NCBI GenBank assembly: GCA_002633005.1
Contig: NMRA01000164.1
Coordinates: forward strand, 93,085-157,084
Direction of reading: 5' to 3'
DNA length: 64,000 nucleotides
Origin: Phoronis australis
Lineage: Eukaryota; Phoronida; Phoronidae
Position numbers and translations under genes: made by a program. The notes beneath the pieces were generated by a model that saw only the letters and a program-made list of their open reading frames with translations, was not told where the DNA came from and ran no database searches. Of the stretch, positions 23,145 to 38,100 are shown piece by piece. Each line of letters starts with the position of its first letter. The first letter of the stretch is position 1.

Positions 23145-26100
23145 CTAGAATTGGAAAAGAAATTCAATTTTAACATTACGAAGTACAAAGTCACTGACAG
23201 ATACCGTCAATACTATTCCAACAACAGATACAACCCACAGAACTAAAGTATGGTCACTGCTATCTGTTAAGACTGGAGCCTGTTGTGTGGCAACTTGTAT
23301 CTAAATGTTATTCCCCAGAGTCGAAAGGGCCCTGACCACCATTAGGTGTCCGAACAATACTCACTCCACTTCACACCTCCAGTCACCAGGTCTACTGTCA
23401 CCACCGTCGTTCCTACCAAGGTCACCACCACCACCACGACCTATGGATAAATACATAGATATTTTATGGCATCACGTTAACAGCAACATAACATAAAAAC
23501 TTTCAAATCATAATTTTACTTAATGTACCTAGGTCTACCCTGTTCACAACGGACAATCTATATAACGGACAGATTTTAAAGATCTCTTGAATAAATAGTA
23601 CTGAAAATTAAGAATAAATTTGTGCCTGCAATAATTTTTTTATTTTTAACACATATAAATTGGTCAGTTTAGCTACTAAGCTTAAAATAACAACTAGCGG
23701 GTTTTTGAGATGCAAATATCTTACTATCTCTGATTCACATATACTTTCATTATGTATCCTGAGTCAAATTTCCATGATGCTCAACAAACATGCAATACAA
23801 CTGAATCAGGTCAATACTCCCAATTGAGAGCGTGACGACACTAAGCAGTGTTTACCAGTTTCCCATTAATCAACAATGAAGGATATATCGGATTTTTACA
23901 AGAACTCTAGTATTTTCAAAGTAAACAGTGCAATTTGTAGCTGTCTTCAATTGGTCCAGCAGTACCAAAGTCTGCATAATTAGCAGAACTTGGGCCTGAG
24001 CCTCTGTGGCTGTATGCCCTGGATGTGCGACCACTTGAGCAAGTAAGCTTGGAACGAAAAAATGGTAAGTTTATGTTTGTCTTCAATCGACCTTATTAAT
24101 TGTCCCCAAGGCAGGAAAAATGTTTAGATAAATTTTGAATAATTACCTACCACAATACCAGGGTTACCTTTACGGCGTACAGAGACCATTGAACATAAAT
24201 GGTAAATAACTGGTGGATGACTGGACATTTAGAGAGGCAACTGGTTGTTAGCAATTAGTACTCAAATTAAATTTTGTTAGCGTTGACATAAGCCCAATCA
24301 GTGCACTTCAACCGTTGCAATAACAAAATGAGAGTTGAAAAAACATTTCAGAATTCCTTTAGATGATGACAACCCAAATTTTTGACTGGACAAGACTTCC
24401 TTGTCAATGCAATCACAGGAAAGACAATTGAGTTTTGTTACTTTCACTTTTCCTTTTTAACATAGAGTGACTACACATTACTTAACTAACTCATGACCTA
24501 TGAAAAGATTTTAAACAACTGAAAAGAATTTTTCCGTTTTTTCCAATGACCAACAAACTGGTTCTCACTAACCACGTAAGAGCGCATACTAAACCCTTCA
24601 AAACCAGACGCGTATTAATTGCCATGACCTGGACCCGTAACCACCAAACTTTGATGACAGTCCCTTTTATAACCCAGATTGAGTAATGTGTCACATTTTG
24701 GAGACTGCCAAAACATATGAATAAAATTCTATTTACAAAGCAAATACCCTGCACTTTTTATTTAAAAAATCCAGACGATTATTTTCACACCTCCTACACT
24801 GGACAACTTCAAATTCGACCAAATTTCTCAGGTCTCACCAAGTCTTGAAAGGACTTGAGTGGAGTTTGGAGGTTGTCACTTTTCAAGTACTACCACAGTG
24901 AGCAGTTTGCAGTAAAAGTCTTCGAGTAAATCAATAACATAAGAAACATTGCTCCACAGGTATGCAGACTCACCTCTTCCACCTCGGTCATACCCTCCAC
25001 GACCACCTCGGCCTCCACCGCGGCCCCCTCTGCCACCGCCTGGCTGCCAGGCAGGTCTTTGAGCCAGCTCTACCTTAAGTTCATATCCTTTGAAGACTTT
25101 GCCTGCAACAGAAAGCCTTTAGTTGATCTTAAAGGAGAATGCCACCCGATTTAATTAGTCTTTTTTGACGTCTTAATCGGTCTGTATCCACATCGCCTCG
25201 CATACAGTCAACCTTACCTTGTCAAGAGGTGTCGCGTTAACCTGTGAGGAAGGTGAGAAACGACGCTAGCGACGTCAGTGGTTCATATGCAGAGTGAATG
25301 CCGCTATGTTGCGGTGCATCGTTCCCGCTTGTCTGAACTAAGCAGCTGCGAGGAAAGCAGGTATATCGGTTTTTTTACTTTCTGGAGAGTCCGAAATGCT
25401 TAGGAAGTGGCTCATGGTAGTGGAGAATGAAATGTACGCTGTAAATAGCAAGTATGAGGCCGTGAAACATCTCCGTGTCTGTGGCCTGAAGACATAGACA
25501 GTGCCTGACAAATGCCGGCTTACCAAATAACTCCATACGTTCCGTTGTCTGAGCTTGTTCATGGCGTCTCTCTAGTATTTCTTCATCACTGTATTCCTGT
25601 TCGAATTGATAGCCTGTAAAACTTAACGATCCATCTGCGAAGTCGGGACTGATGAGCTCTAGCTCGTCCTAAGTTGGGATTACGATTTGCCATGTTGGCA
25701 TTAACTGAGCGTTCTGTTTCAAAATGAATTATTCTCACCCTAACCAATACTTACATAAAACTGAAACAAAGTCTGTCACATTAGATGCAATTTGTAATCC
25801 TTTTGGAGTGTTCGTGAGTGCAAATGATTTGAGAAGCCAGCAATGAATAAATCACTGCGTTACCGGTTGTAGGCCTTGCAATAAAACTAATTGACGGGAC
25901 ACCGAGACCGTGTGAGCTCATGCTAATTTAGTGTTTGCTGGCAGAAACTGTTGTGAAACAACTCGATTTCCATCCCACGGCCAGGTGTTTGGGTAATCTT
26001 TATTTACATTAGTCAAATAATGATAGTCAATGTACAACTTCTGCCCTGACGGTGCTGTGGCCAAAGAGGAACCTGAATTCGCGGCCCCCGACAAGTAAAT

Positions 26101-29100
26101 AGATTTGCAGTTTCGTGGCTAATTCACCAACATAATCACGTGCACATTACTTTGGCTCACTAGTATAGTATTTTCTTGACTGGAAGTTTAGTTTCCACTG
26201 AACTTTGGCTGATTTATGTTCGTGATGTCTGATCTGGCTCCGAGCCACTGGCCAGGATAACAAGCGTTTTGTGCTTAGAACTCAAAAAATCACAAGTTTA
26301 AACATCACAGATCTAGATCTCCTGTCTGTATCTTACGGACAATACTTCGAAATTATCTTCGAAGAGACCCCAAACTCCTGTTACGGACCATAATTATTGG
26401 CCTGCTGAACTTTGTAGGCTACAGTGTGTCCATATACCAATAAATCCGTAAGAGCGAAATAAAACATCACGGTTTTTATAAGAACTCAGTCTATTTTCAA
26501 GGGTTTTACATCGAAGTTTGATGATTTATTGGTGTTAAACGATGACTTCAAGCGACAAGCTGACACCAGTAACCCGTGTTGTGAACTGCTGAACAGACTG
26601 CGTGTGAAACCGATGACGTCATTGGATAATTTCAACACCTCCGTCTGCCGTCAGGTGTCATGTAATGCAACCGCACGTGTCGTTATGGAGTAGAACTACT
26701 CGATCTAAATTGATACAAATTAGGTTGTTTTTTGGGTGGCATGCTCCTTTAAACGGTAAGCAAAGATATACAATTCCAACAGTATCAAAACATCAGGATG
26801 ATTGGGCAAACATTACGATGGCCATACACACACACGTACACACGCGCGCGGACACACGCGCGCGGACACACGCGCGCGGACACACACAGGCATGTCAAAT
26901 TATTCCTTGTCATAATCAACATACAGCAGATTTCAAAAAAGAATGACTATAAATTTCAAAAAGTTCATTCATGACTACGCTGTAATTGTTTGATGAAATT
27001 TGTCTTACTACCTCATTATGGTAACTACCATTGTTTATGTGCTGTCGTACACAATGAAACCCGTTGGTGAAACACTCTAACCAAGCTGACAATCACTAAA
27101 GTACGTTAATACTGTTTCTCATCAATTTTTCTCGACTTCTTTGCTGTTCAACAACTCAGCTCACAGTATTCGCCGCACACATCTTCTTAATAAACTACAA
27201 TGTTAAAACACTACAACCTCTTCATTTCTTCAATAAGGTCAATAGGATCATTAATTGACATTGCTCAGATTTAGAGCTACAAACGCAACATACCATTAAA
27301 CCAATCGATGGCCGAAGTGGCTGTATGTGAATCTTCATATGTGACTGTGGCCTCGCCTTTACTTGCTTTGGTCACCTTGTCTTTGTATATCCAGATTTTA
27401 GGTTCTCCAGTTCTCTTGTCATTCTGGAATTAAGGTTAAATGAATTTCGAGAATAACTGAAACCACATGTCCGTATTCTGGATGGAACGATTTGCAATTA
27501 ACTTAAAGCACAGTGTTTGCAGACTATTTAATATTAAACATACGGTGTTTTCTCTATTAGTTCGTATACTACTGTACGAACTATTTTTCCCTGGAGAGCT
27601 TCCTGTACGAATTAATAGAGACAAAATTGGCCGTACGAAGTATTAGCAAAGAAAGTCGAGTGTTCAAATTATTAGAGATAATGACGGCCTCCAAGAGGGT
27701 GGTTTGGCAATGTGAATTATAACAACAAGTAACAAATTATTTTCCTGGGTGATGGATTCAGTTCAAAATATAATAATTGAAGTCTTTGTCACTTTATTTT
27801 CTTCCCATGTTCGCAAACTTCAGGAACCGCGCCTCCTTCAGAATCTCCGCTTTCTACGATGTCGTCTGCCGCACTTATTTTCCGACTGCAGTGCACTAGA
27901 AAAAACATGTATTCGAAAAAATCAAGTTACAGAAATCGCAAATGTGACGACGGTTTTGCCAACACTCCCAATTCGATTTAACAGGAAAGCCCTCGATTTT
28001 GAACAATTCTCATACCTCACGGAAAGGTTTCAAATTCTCCCTATTTTGAAGAAATTCCTCCGACTTAGTTTTCAAGAAATGTAATTTGCCGGGTTACCGA
28101 GGTTGCCGTGGCGACGGAAAGGACAGGGTTAATTTGCTGCTTACGTTACTGGGTATTTTTGTGTGATCTTGAAATAGTAAAATACAAGCCAGGTTTTGTG
28201 TTAGCAGATTTTACCAATGTCGCTGGCAGTTCTTGTTGTGTGCCCTGGAGCTCAATTGATTTCTCGAAACTTAGCTTAGAAGAGCAGTTGGTGCTTACCG
28301 TATTTCCTAAAAAATCAAAGGTGTTATAGACGAATACTATATGTGAATGTTTGTGGTAATAAGAAACTAAATGACTGCAATAGTAAGAAATGCTATTACG
28401 ATACAATTTCTTAGGGCAAACTGCTCTGCCTAGGCCTGTCTGTGTAGATATAGATTCCACCTACCTGTATAGCCACCCGGAATAATTTTGTTTCTACACT
28501 GGCCAGCTTCAGCCGGAACAAAATTCTTCCCATAGAATCGAGCCTGAAAAATCTACCTGGTCGCTTGGCAACCCAGGGAATGAATATTGGCGCTAGTGGG
28601 CAGGGGATTGCTAGGAGGTGACTACGGGCCTGGAATATCGAGCCTAGAGCCACGCGGTTCTGGGGAACATTGGGCCCAAGGAACATTGCAAAGCAACGGG
28701 TCTTTTATAACCCCAGGGGTCTAAGTTCATTGTCAAGTAAATTAACACCTGGGTCGCTGAAACTTATCTGGTACAGCTTTTAAATACGCACATAGTTCTA
28801 CTCATGTCACGAGACCACTGTGGCCATAAATTTAATCCTTATGGCTCTGCAACATGTGAAGATTGCACGCACACACTTCGCCACATGAGAATAGTTGCAA
28901 TCAAACTGGAGCACTGTATAGTCATTTGTCGTCTGCGCACTACAGTCACCGGAATCAGCTCTAACAAGACTACAGGACGGCACGGTACTGTTACGCCGAA
29001 CTTTTGTAGATTTATTCGCGTAGTACTAATCTAGTGAGGGTAACAGAGCCTTGTTGGGAAAATCCGCTGTTAAGACAATTTTACCGCCATTTGGTGACAC

Positions 29101-32100
29101 ACTGGAAAATCTTATCGCTATTTCCACATTTTCTATCACCAAAAATGGCGATCTGAAAAACGACTTTTTGAGCTCTATGCTAGCGTAGTAAAGCAAATGA
29201 CAGATTCCGATCACCTGAATAGAACTGGTGCTTATGGATTTGTGTTCTTTTATAAGAATGAAAATTTCCATTTTACCGATCCAAAAAGCTTGTACGAATC
29301 ATCTTTTCCGACGCAAATATGTGTACGAACTATTTTTCACGCGGACGCCTACTGTACGAACTATTGGAGACGAGTACATGTTTCAAGGGTCCTGTACGAA
29401 CTAATAGAGTGTACGAATTCATAGAGAAAACACCGGAATCTAAGAAGAAACACTTTAATAACTAATATATACTGATAACAACCAAAATAGGAAAAGTAAC
29501 ACTGGGAACAACACTAACCTTGATAATTCCGATTGAACCAAAGAAATCACGGATCTCATTCATGGTAATCTCTGATCCCATTCCAGTGACGAATATTGTG
29601 TCGAGCTGAGTTTCCATCTTACGATCTGTGATAGAATTTTGCAAAGGCAAATAAGAAATTACATAGTGTGACAGACTATAGGCACAACTAGACAATAAAA
29701 AATCCCTTATGCTACGTTAGCAAGACCCAGGAAAATACAATATTTTCACTCCAAATATAAGGCTATGTGTAACTTCGGAACAGGGGCCAGTAAATGGAAA
29801 ATATGCTAACCACAAGAAATTATTTGTCAATTATCCTGTCATGCGTTTCATAGATACGGTGAGCAAAGCAAAATACTAATTTAACAGAAACACATGAAAA
29901 AAGTCTTAAATGGTACCTTTAGATTTGCCATTTATCTAAGTTTTTAAAGTTTTTGAAACCAGTTGGGCGGTTTTCGAGTTATAGAGCCTCAAAAAAGGCT
30001 TTTTCAGCAAACAGCACCCAGAAATTTCAGGCCACAGAAAATAGCAAATTTAGACACCTATAATTGGGAATCCTTAGTTTACTGTTTTCCTTAAAACAAG
30101 ATGGAGAGTACTTTACAAGTAGGTTAACAACATGGCATCAACACCAAACCAAAAACTATATTTTGCACAAACTATAACAATTGAAAGTTCACATTCGCCA
30201 GGATATTTTTGTCCTTGAAACTAAGTTGAACAAGTGATGTTTTGAGAAGAGAGCAAATTATTACTTTGAAAATGAGAGAACACTTCAAGAATTACTACTG
30301 TGCATTACTGTTGAAGTGCGTGAGTAAAAATAAGGCACACACACTAGCCTATGGAAAACATTGATAGCCGCGCCGTTCCAGCATATTTGTTGCAGTTTTT
30401 ATGCCTGCGACCTGTTTAGATTTTCAGATGTGGAGAACACTGTCAATCATGAAGGAAATTTCTGCAATTTCTTTTCTTTAAGAACAATCTGAATCCCAGG
30501 CTTGACCATTTGGCCAACATCATGATATAAATAACCAAGCTGAACGAAGCGAGTCAGCCACCAATCACAGAACCCGATTCTAACACTTTAGGTCGGGTGG
30601 AAGAATATATTGATCAAAGCCGTCTCTTGATTAGGAAATTTTCATGAGAATGAAAATAGTAGACGGATAGTAACCCTAACGTCCAGCGCTACTTTTTTAT
30701 AAGGTGAATATGTGCAGTATGCCATTTAATTACTTGTGTGTCAGTCTCTGCATACCTTCACCGTACCATCGGTGCAAAATACTCACCTCCGTTATTCCAC
30801 TGGCTGTTTCCACCACCGCCGCCACCACCTGTAATACAGAGAATATACACCACTTAAAACAGGAGACTACAATGGCGTGTTGATGTCACCAATCATACCT
30901 GGCCTTTTGATGGGGTCTTTTAACTATGTTTTCAAGAATCCAAACTACAATATAAAAGTAAGGCTCAATTATATGTATTTGTGAAGAGTGAGAAGCACAA
31001 CTTGGGTGATTTAAGAAACATTGTTAAAAGACCATCCAGCAAACACGGAGTTAATGCGGTAAAACGTAGACAGTTTCACCCACAAATATTTCATAAAACT
31101 GACCATTTCACTACTAACGTTTTTGTGAATGGCCACAATATCTGTCTTGATGATAGCTTTTGTTTTAAGAAAAAATAGAATGTCCCTTGTTCGTCAAAAA
31201 GAAGTCTAAATTGTAGAGACTTTGCCATAGAAATCGCAATTTGATTAAATCCGAAAGTTACCACTCAGCAATATTCTCAAAGTTCATGACAATATCAGCT
31301 TAAGTCCAGCACCCATAAATAAACAGGCAAAAGTAAACGACGACATAACATTGCCCATTACCAGCTTTCGTGAACTGCACGATAGACAAGGTTGTACATA
31401 TTTTTAGGTTGACGCACAAACTTACAAGCATCCAGTACTTGTAATCTTGAAGGCAAATAAACAATCATACAACCAGTGACATCAACACTCGTTAAGCTTT
31501 CTTAGTGTTGCCCATTCAAACTTTAAGATAGACTAAAGTGATACCTTGATAAAAGAATGTGCAACGTTCTAATCACATGCGTAGTAGATGTAAGTTCTGT
31601 TTGCATCCTTCATATTACCACCTTTGTACACCAAAACACACTGGCTGCTCAGTCATTTCATTTTACACTTTATTAAATGCAGTTCGCAAATTTTTGTCTC
31701 TCTATTTATCGTTTTTAAACAAGACCCTTTCTCGGCAGTAAGCCTAACCATTCATTACATTTTGACAATTTATGGCATTGCCATGCTGAAACTGATGCTC
31801 AAAATATTGTTACGACCAAATTCACATTAATTTTGTTACCACTTAAAGTAGGCTTTAGCATCAGATTTCCAGTTTCCACTTAATTCTAAATGGCTATACA
31901 GGATGGTCACTTAACTACCACTAGCCAATACACCAATCAAGTTTTAACAATTTTAAGCAGACAATAATACATCGCCTTTCCAATTTCAAGTCAACACTTA
32001 ACAGCACCGACTCGCTAACCATTTTCCAAGTGAACCAAATGCTTTGCATCACATTATACACTCTTTCACCATAGCCCTTGTATTAACTCGCGTCTTTGGC

Positions 32101-35100
32101 CTTTACCAGTTTAAATTTCAACGTTAATTTTGGTTGCCAATATTAATTATTTATCATAAAATCCTGCACAAATTTTCAATTACTGTACAGTATGTCAAGG
32201 TTAAAATTCTTTTTATAGTACCAACACAGGGACACTCAAATACCATGCCGTTACACCTGCAGCGTGATTCTTGGGTACAAGGGAATACATTTGACCACCT
32301 AACTAGAATTCACACCCATGAAATACCTTCTCTGGAGTATGATTTTTGTTTATTTAGAATACCCTGATGCACACTATAATTCAAACACAATAAACCAAAA
32401 GCCCCGATGTAAAAAAGAGTTGAGGCAGTGATTTTCTCATCCAGTACTCTGCATAATCTCGAATTAGACCACTTGTTGGTGGAACAAACCTGATTAATTA
32501 AACAGCAGTGTGCCAAAACAGTTTGAATGCTAGCTATGCGGTAAATCACTAAAGAAAAGTCTTTCTCGCTCGTTCATAGTAACTGACATATTACATTTAC
32601 ACGGATTGCTACGAACGTAGTCCAAAGCTCAGTAACCATTTTGCCTGGCGTGTGTAGCACATCAAGCTATGAGCCAAGCTAAACATCACTTAAGGCAGAC
32701 AGCAGAGCTAGTAGCTCCACATGTCTCTCATCCTAACACAAGGTCGACTGCAAAACCTTTAATACACTTCATATTGAAATCGACAAGTTGAAAAGTGTAC
32801 CTGTCTGTTGGTTATTATAGTGAACCGTTTTACCCAATTAGTACTGTTCCTTCAGGTCCAAGCTTTAGCTGGACTTCTTCAGCATTGATTATTGCTTAGT
32901 AGTGTTTGGTTTCTTATAAATACATGCTACTTTCAGAGGAAATTTGTGGGCACACATCACTGTACTATGAATTCCACGCACAGAACAATTAAAATTTACC
33001 CAAAGCACTGAACAATACATAAAAGACAAAGATGGTACGCTATTTGGGAAGACAGTGAACTCAAGTAAATCAAAATTTCCCCTCAACTTCTCACGTCATT
33101 TTACTAGCCAAATGTAGCATGTTAGCCTAAAAACGCACCCTGTGCACAAAAATAGTAACCATTTACTTTACTTCGGAGAGTCTTCCCAAAAGCGACCCGG
33201 TACATACGGTACCGTCAACTTACCACCATACTTATTGTAACCGCCTCTACCGCCGCTGAAACAGATTAACAAGTGAGGCCCAGTTCTGTGTCACCCCATA
33301 CTCGCCCCCATGTAAAATGGAAGTTCGTATAGCAGAGGACTCTTGTCTTGAAGGTACTGTCATCAGCACCCTAGTCACTGGCTAGCTCCAGTGATCACCA
33401 GTCATGTAGTAGAACACTGTTTACTCAGCCACGTTCTGGAGTTAACCCCCTCTGTGAGAAACCTATGCAATGTTACCCTTTGGTTTTCTCAAAGACCAAT
33501 GCCAATCAAGTCGCCAATAAGGAGGGCTAACATGACATTTTATTTGCACAGTCTTTTATGCTTTGTATTGCAGACTTTCTAGCCTATAAATTTTGAAATA
33601 TGCAAAGTCACTTTATTTATGCTCACATACTTTCTCATGTTAGCATTCCAGTTTTAATAAAGACCAAAAGTAAGGGTAGTACCCAAAATGGTCACAGGCA
33701 CATTAGTGAAAATATAACGCATTTTTAATAACACCGAAGCCATGCAACTTCAGCTATGCTTATAATTTTTCATATTCAGTCTTAAGGACCGCCAACGTGA
33801 GTTACGGTTACAGCCTTCGCGAGTCACGTTCACAAACCGAGCTCAACTTACAAGACTGGATATACAATCCTTGATAACACGAGACCTAAATGTTCGCATT
33901 TTCAGTCGGGTGGCACTTGAAAAAATCACCTCACGGATTTTGTTTTTTCTAAGTTAATCCCACCAACAGTTTTTGAAACGAACAACACTTTGGTAATTAA
34001 TTGGCATTTGGGATACTGCCAACATATAGTACAAACTCTATTAGGTGACAGGTCTTTCCAGTGGGCACCCACGATGTTTTCAACAGAACAAATCAGAATC
34101 TTTTTCACCCATGTTGATTTTGATGCCACCTATAACACCAAAGTCTTTCAAAATGCATAAATATCAGTGCTTTTTTAAACTGGTTACAATAATTATCCAG
34201 TGCCAGGCACTGCTCTACCACCCTTGTTACAAGAGCAACGCAGAGCATTGAAATGCACCCACAAATGCACCGCTAACGTTGTGCTTCTAGGGGTGTCTAT
34301 TTGGAACATAAAAATTTGCAACCGGATGGCACAAAATATGTCGAATCCATCTGAAAACTTGTATGTGTCATCAAAGCTATTTACCAAATTTCACAAAAAT
34401 CTGTCAAGAAACTTCTGAGAAAACAGGAAAATGACAAAATGAAATTGCCACTAAGAGGCTAAAGCGTAAATAAACATAAATGCCACAAAGAAGCACCAAA
34501 GTAGATAAAGTCGTCGGAAAATCATTGTCAGACTTCCTCTTCCCATTAGGAACATAAATGCCTATTTCCACAACCATCCTTAGAGTGGTTTGGTGGACAG
34601 AAAGGTAGACATCAAATGACAAGACTCGAAAACTGTAAAAAAGGCCACAAGGTGGCGCAAAATGCCTCGAATATTACCGAAAACAGGATGATAGCATCAC
34701 CTCACTAATAGATGCATAATTGCAAAATTTTATGAAAATCCATAGACGATCCTTTAAGATACAGAGGTAAACGTAAAAAACTAAAATTGCCACTAGGGGC
34801 ACACTGGCAGACCGATCCATCCGAAAGTCGTCGTCCTCTGTAGTCAACTTTATATAAATACACCAGCAACATTAAAAAAAGATCCTGTAAAGCATTTAGG
34901 AGATACAGCCATGGGCGCAAAAACAAACAAAACTGCCACTAGGAGGTGCCATAGTATTCCAAGTCATCGGAAAATCATCGCCAGCTGCCCTCTTCACAGT
35001 TAAGAATATATATGCCAACTTTCAAAATCATACCTAGAGCGGTTTGATTGATAGAACGGCAGACGCCAAAAAACAGACTCGAAAACAGTAAAAATGGCCA

Positions 35101-38100
35101 CTAGGCGGCGAAAAGTACCCCGAATCCATCCGAAAATGGGAGGACGGCATCATCTCACTAATAGATGTCTAACTTCCAAATTTTATCAAATTACGTTGAG
35201 GACATCCGAAGATACAGAGGTAAGCGTAAAAAATAAAATTGCCACCAGGGGGCACACCTGCAGTCAGAGAGGTCTGAAATTCGTCGTCGTCTGTTGTCAG
35301 CTTCATAGGAACACATCTGCCAAATCTCATCAAGATCCTTTGAGGGGTTTAGGAGATATAGCTGCGGACGCCGGACGCCCGGACAGACAGAGATGATGAC
35401 AATATTCTACCACATACAAATATGTGGGCGCATAAAAAGGACACAAGTCAGTTGTAAGACCAAACTAGCACATTTTTGTCATTATTGTTGGTAACGCAGG
35501 CTACAAGATAGCAAAATCCGGTGGTTTTGTGATTGCATAAGAAATCCTCAATTCCTGTCAAGAGCTTCCAGTTATTCGACAGTGTTAACTTAATTACATG
35601 TTAACTTAATTACATTTAAAATACTCGTTACTAGCCGCATTGGCTTTTACCTCTAGTAACATAGTGTGGGACTGTGACAGCTGAAGTAGTGGGTCACTTT
35701 AAATGATACAAATCAACAGTTACATCAGTACGTGTCCTAAGCAAGCTTCATCACCTTCACTCCATCTAGAATTAACTGCTATGTCATTATCTATCGAAAT
35801 AAAAATTTGAACACAAGATGGCACTGTATTGACTATTTTTCAAATCTTCACTCCAATAGTCGTTTTTCTGAAATTTGGTATGTAGATAGATCTCGCCAAG
35901 TGTTGTAAACTGATGCCATTGAGGTTTTTTCATTTTCAAGGATTGCTCTTTTACTGAACATTATTCTTTGCTACACACATGCTTTATTATGTCAAACATC
36001 CATTCATCAGCATCGACCTTCATTATCATCACTGTCGTCATTTATCTTTCAATTAAACATATAATTTGAAAATTATTAAAGATACTCCTTGCACTTATTT
36101 TCAGTTAAATATTCACGAAAGTAATTTGACTGTAAACAAGTCTAGTTTGGACTAATTTCCAAATGATCTCGTTCAACACATTTTGAAAATTACCGAGATT
36201 CAGACATGGAATTTAAAAAAAATAATTTTGGAGTATCAGATTGTACAGCAACAAAAGGCCACCATTAGTCGAATAACGTTGAACTTTGCTTTTCATGAAT
36301 TGCCAGTGACAAAGGGAAGTCCTTGTTCAAGTGTACTTTATTACCGTAAACGTTCGGATTAACGTCCTGGGCAGTTTAAATTGGCAAACCCAAAAAATCG
36401 GGGGTGGGCGGTTAACCAGACATGGGTGCTTAAACATGAAATTTCAAGAAATGCAGGGTGGGTGGTTAACTGAACATGGGCGCTTATCACGATACTAAAC
36501 CGCCCTGGGCGGTTAATCTTACCTCACGACAGACGTACTTGGAACGCGTAGCACTTTTCAAAGAGCTTTATCGTCACGTCGGTAAAAATGTCATTAACAG
36601 CATATGATCCCAACAAATGTTCTTTTGCCCTCAGATTGGTCATTCACAATTAAATTTACAAAATTAGTCAGCAATAGTCCAGTGCCGCCCTGTGATCTTA
36701 TTAGAGATGTAATGCGCCGACGACCAGTAACAAGAACTTGGATTGCAACTGTTCTCGCGCGATGACACTGCGCGCGTGCGAGCTTCACCAGTTGAAGAGG
36801 TCACAGCAGACATCAAATTTATTCTGTCAAGTTCTGAGTCAGACATGTAATAAAAGTTTGAAAAGCTAACACAGTTGTTTGGGATGTTTATATTTAAGAA
36901 TTCCTGTCTCAATGACATTTTCAACGTATGGTTCTGCGGCTAGCTGTTTTATCTCGACCGCGTGGCGTGGCTCACTTTCAGTTGCGTGAAACATGCCACG
37001 CAAAGACAAAAATCGGGGGTAAGCAGACACGAGCCAGTAGTCAATCAAAAGTTACCGCAATGACATTACTCAAAAACTAGCATTTGACAAAAATTTTATT
37101 TTAAAAAATACTAACATTATGACTGGGGATGAGTCTAGTGAGCGCGTGAGTCCGAGGAAAAATTAATTGTTCACAATCGTATCTGTGGCTTTAAAAAATA
37201 ATTCATAGATGAAGCCCCAATTATTAGGGTAACCGGCACCTGTGGTTTGCGCGGCTATACGACTTAAATTAGTGAAGAGCTCCAACCGGCAAAGCTGCCT
37301 TACCGAGTCAATGTTGTTGCAACCGGGACTCCGCACTCAGCATTGCGAACTGAAGGTCGCATTGGCGACCTGAAATTTGGAAATGCAAGCCAACATTATG
37401 GTCGTCTTGTATCTAGCCGAATCATGCCACCTGGAATTCCAACGCATGTGAGCCAATTTTTAGCGGAAAATAAAAACCTGGCAAACATAAAGCAACTCGT
37501 GTGAATCTGTCCTTTATTTGGTAGTGCCAAATCAAGTTGAACACTTACAGAGAACAAACAACCCTCTCATTGACATGTAAACAAGTCGCGTGAACACGAA
37601 TGTAATTAAGAACCTATCTGTGACACGTTTCAATGGCTAACGTTTCGGTTACTTTTGCAATTTTTCGGATACGCCGAAGAAAATTTCGAACTGCGGCATA
37701 AATATGTGATAAAGATCACAAAGCAGCGATGCTTCTATTCATTCTTAAATGACCAACTTACCAAACTTTGTGGAGGAAAATTATTTATTTACACGCAATA
37801 TGTACAGATTATCCTAATATAATATCACCTACAATATTGCACTACAGCACTGGTCAGTCCTGCTGTTTGCGCGCAATATGCTGCAGACAATCGCGACTTG
37901 GAAATGCCGTAGAGTAATATATAGACCAGTCTTTCAATTACTCGTGTCGATTTTCTGTGGCAAAAGACAGCGGCGATATTTAGCACGCGATCTGATCGAG
38001 TCACCTGTCACTCACATATGTTGTTGTCAAGGTAATATACACTCCAGAGTGTGGGAACTTGAGCGCATGCAACACTCCAACGTCGCACAAGATCAAAGGA

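Noticed and set aside
22861-23173. Valine- and threonine-rich open frames overlapping FET exon 13
   Set aside because: They are other frames of the RGG-coding exon; the GC-rich glycine codons remove stops in all frames.
26665-26946. Open frame with His/Thr/Arg-rich tail
   Set aside because: The tail is a translation of the CA/CG simple repeat.
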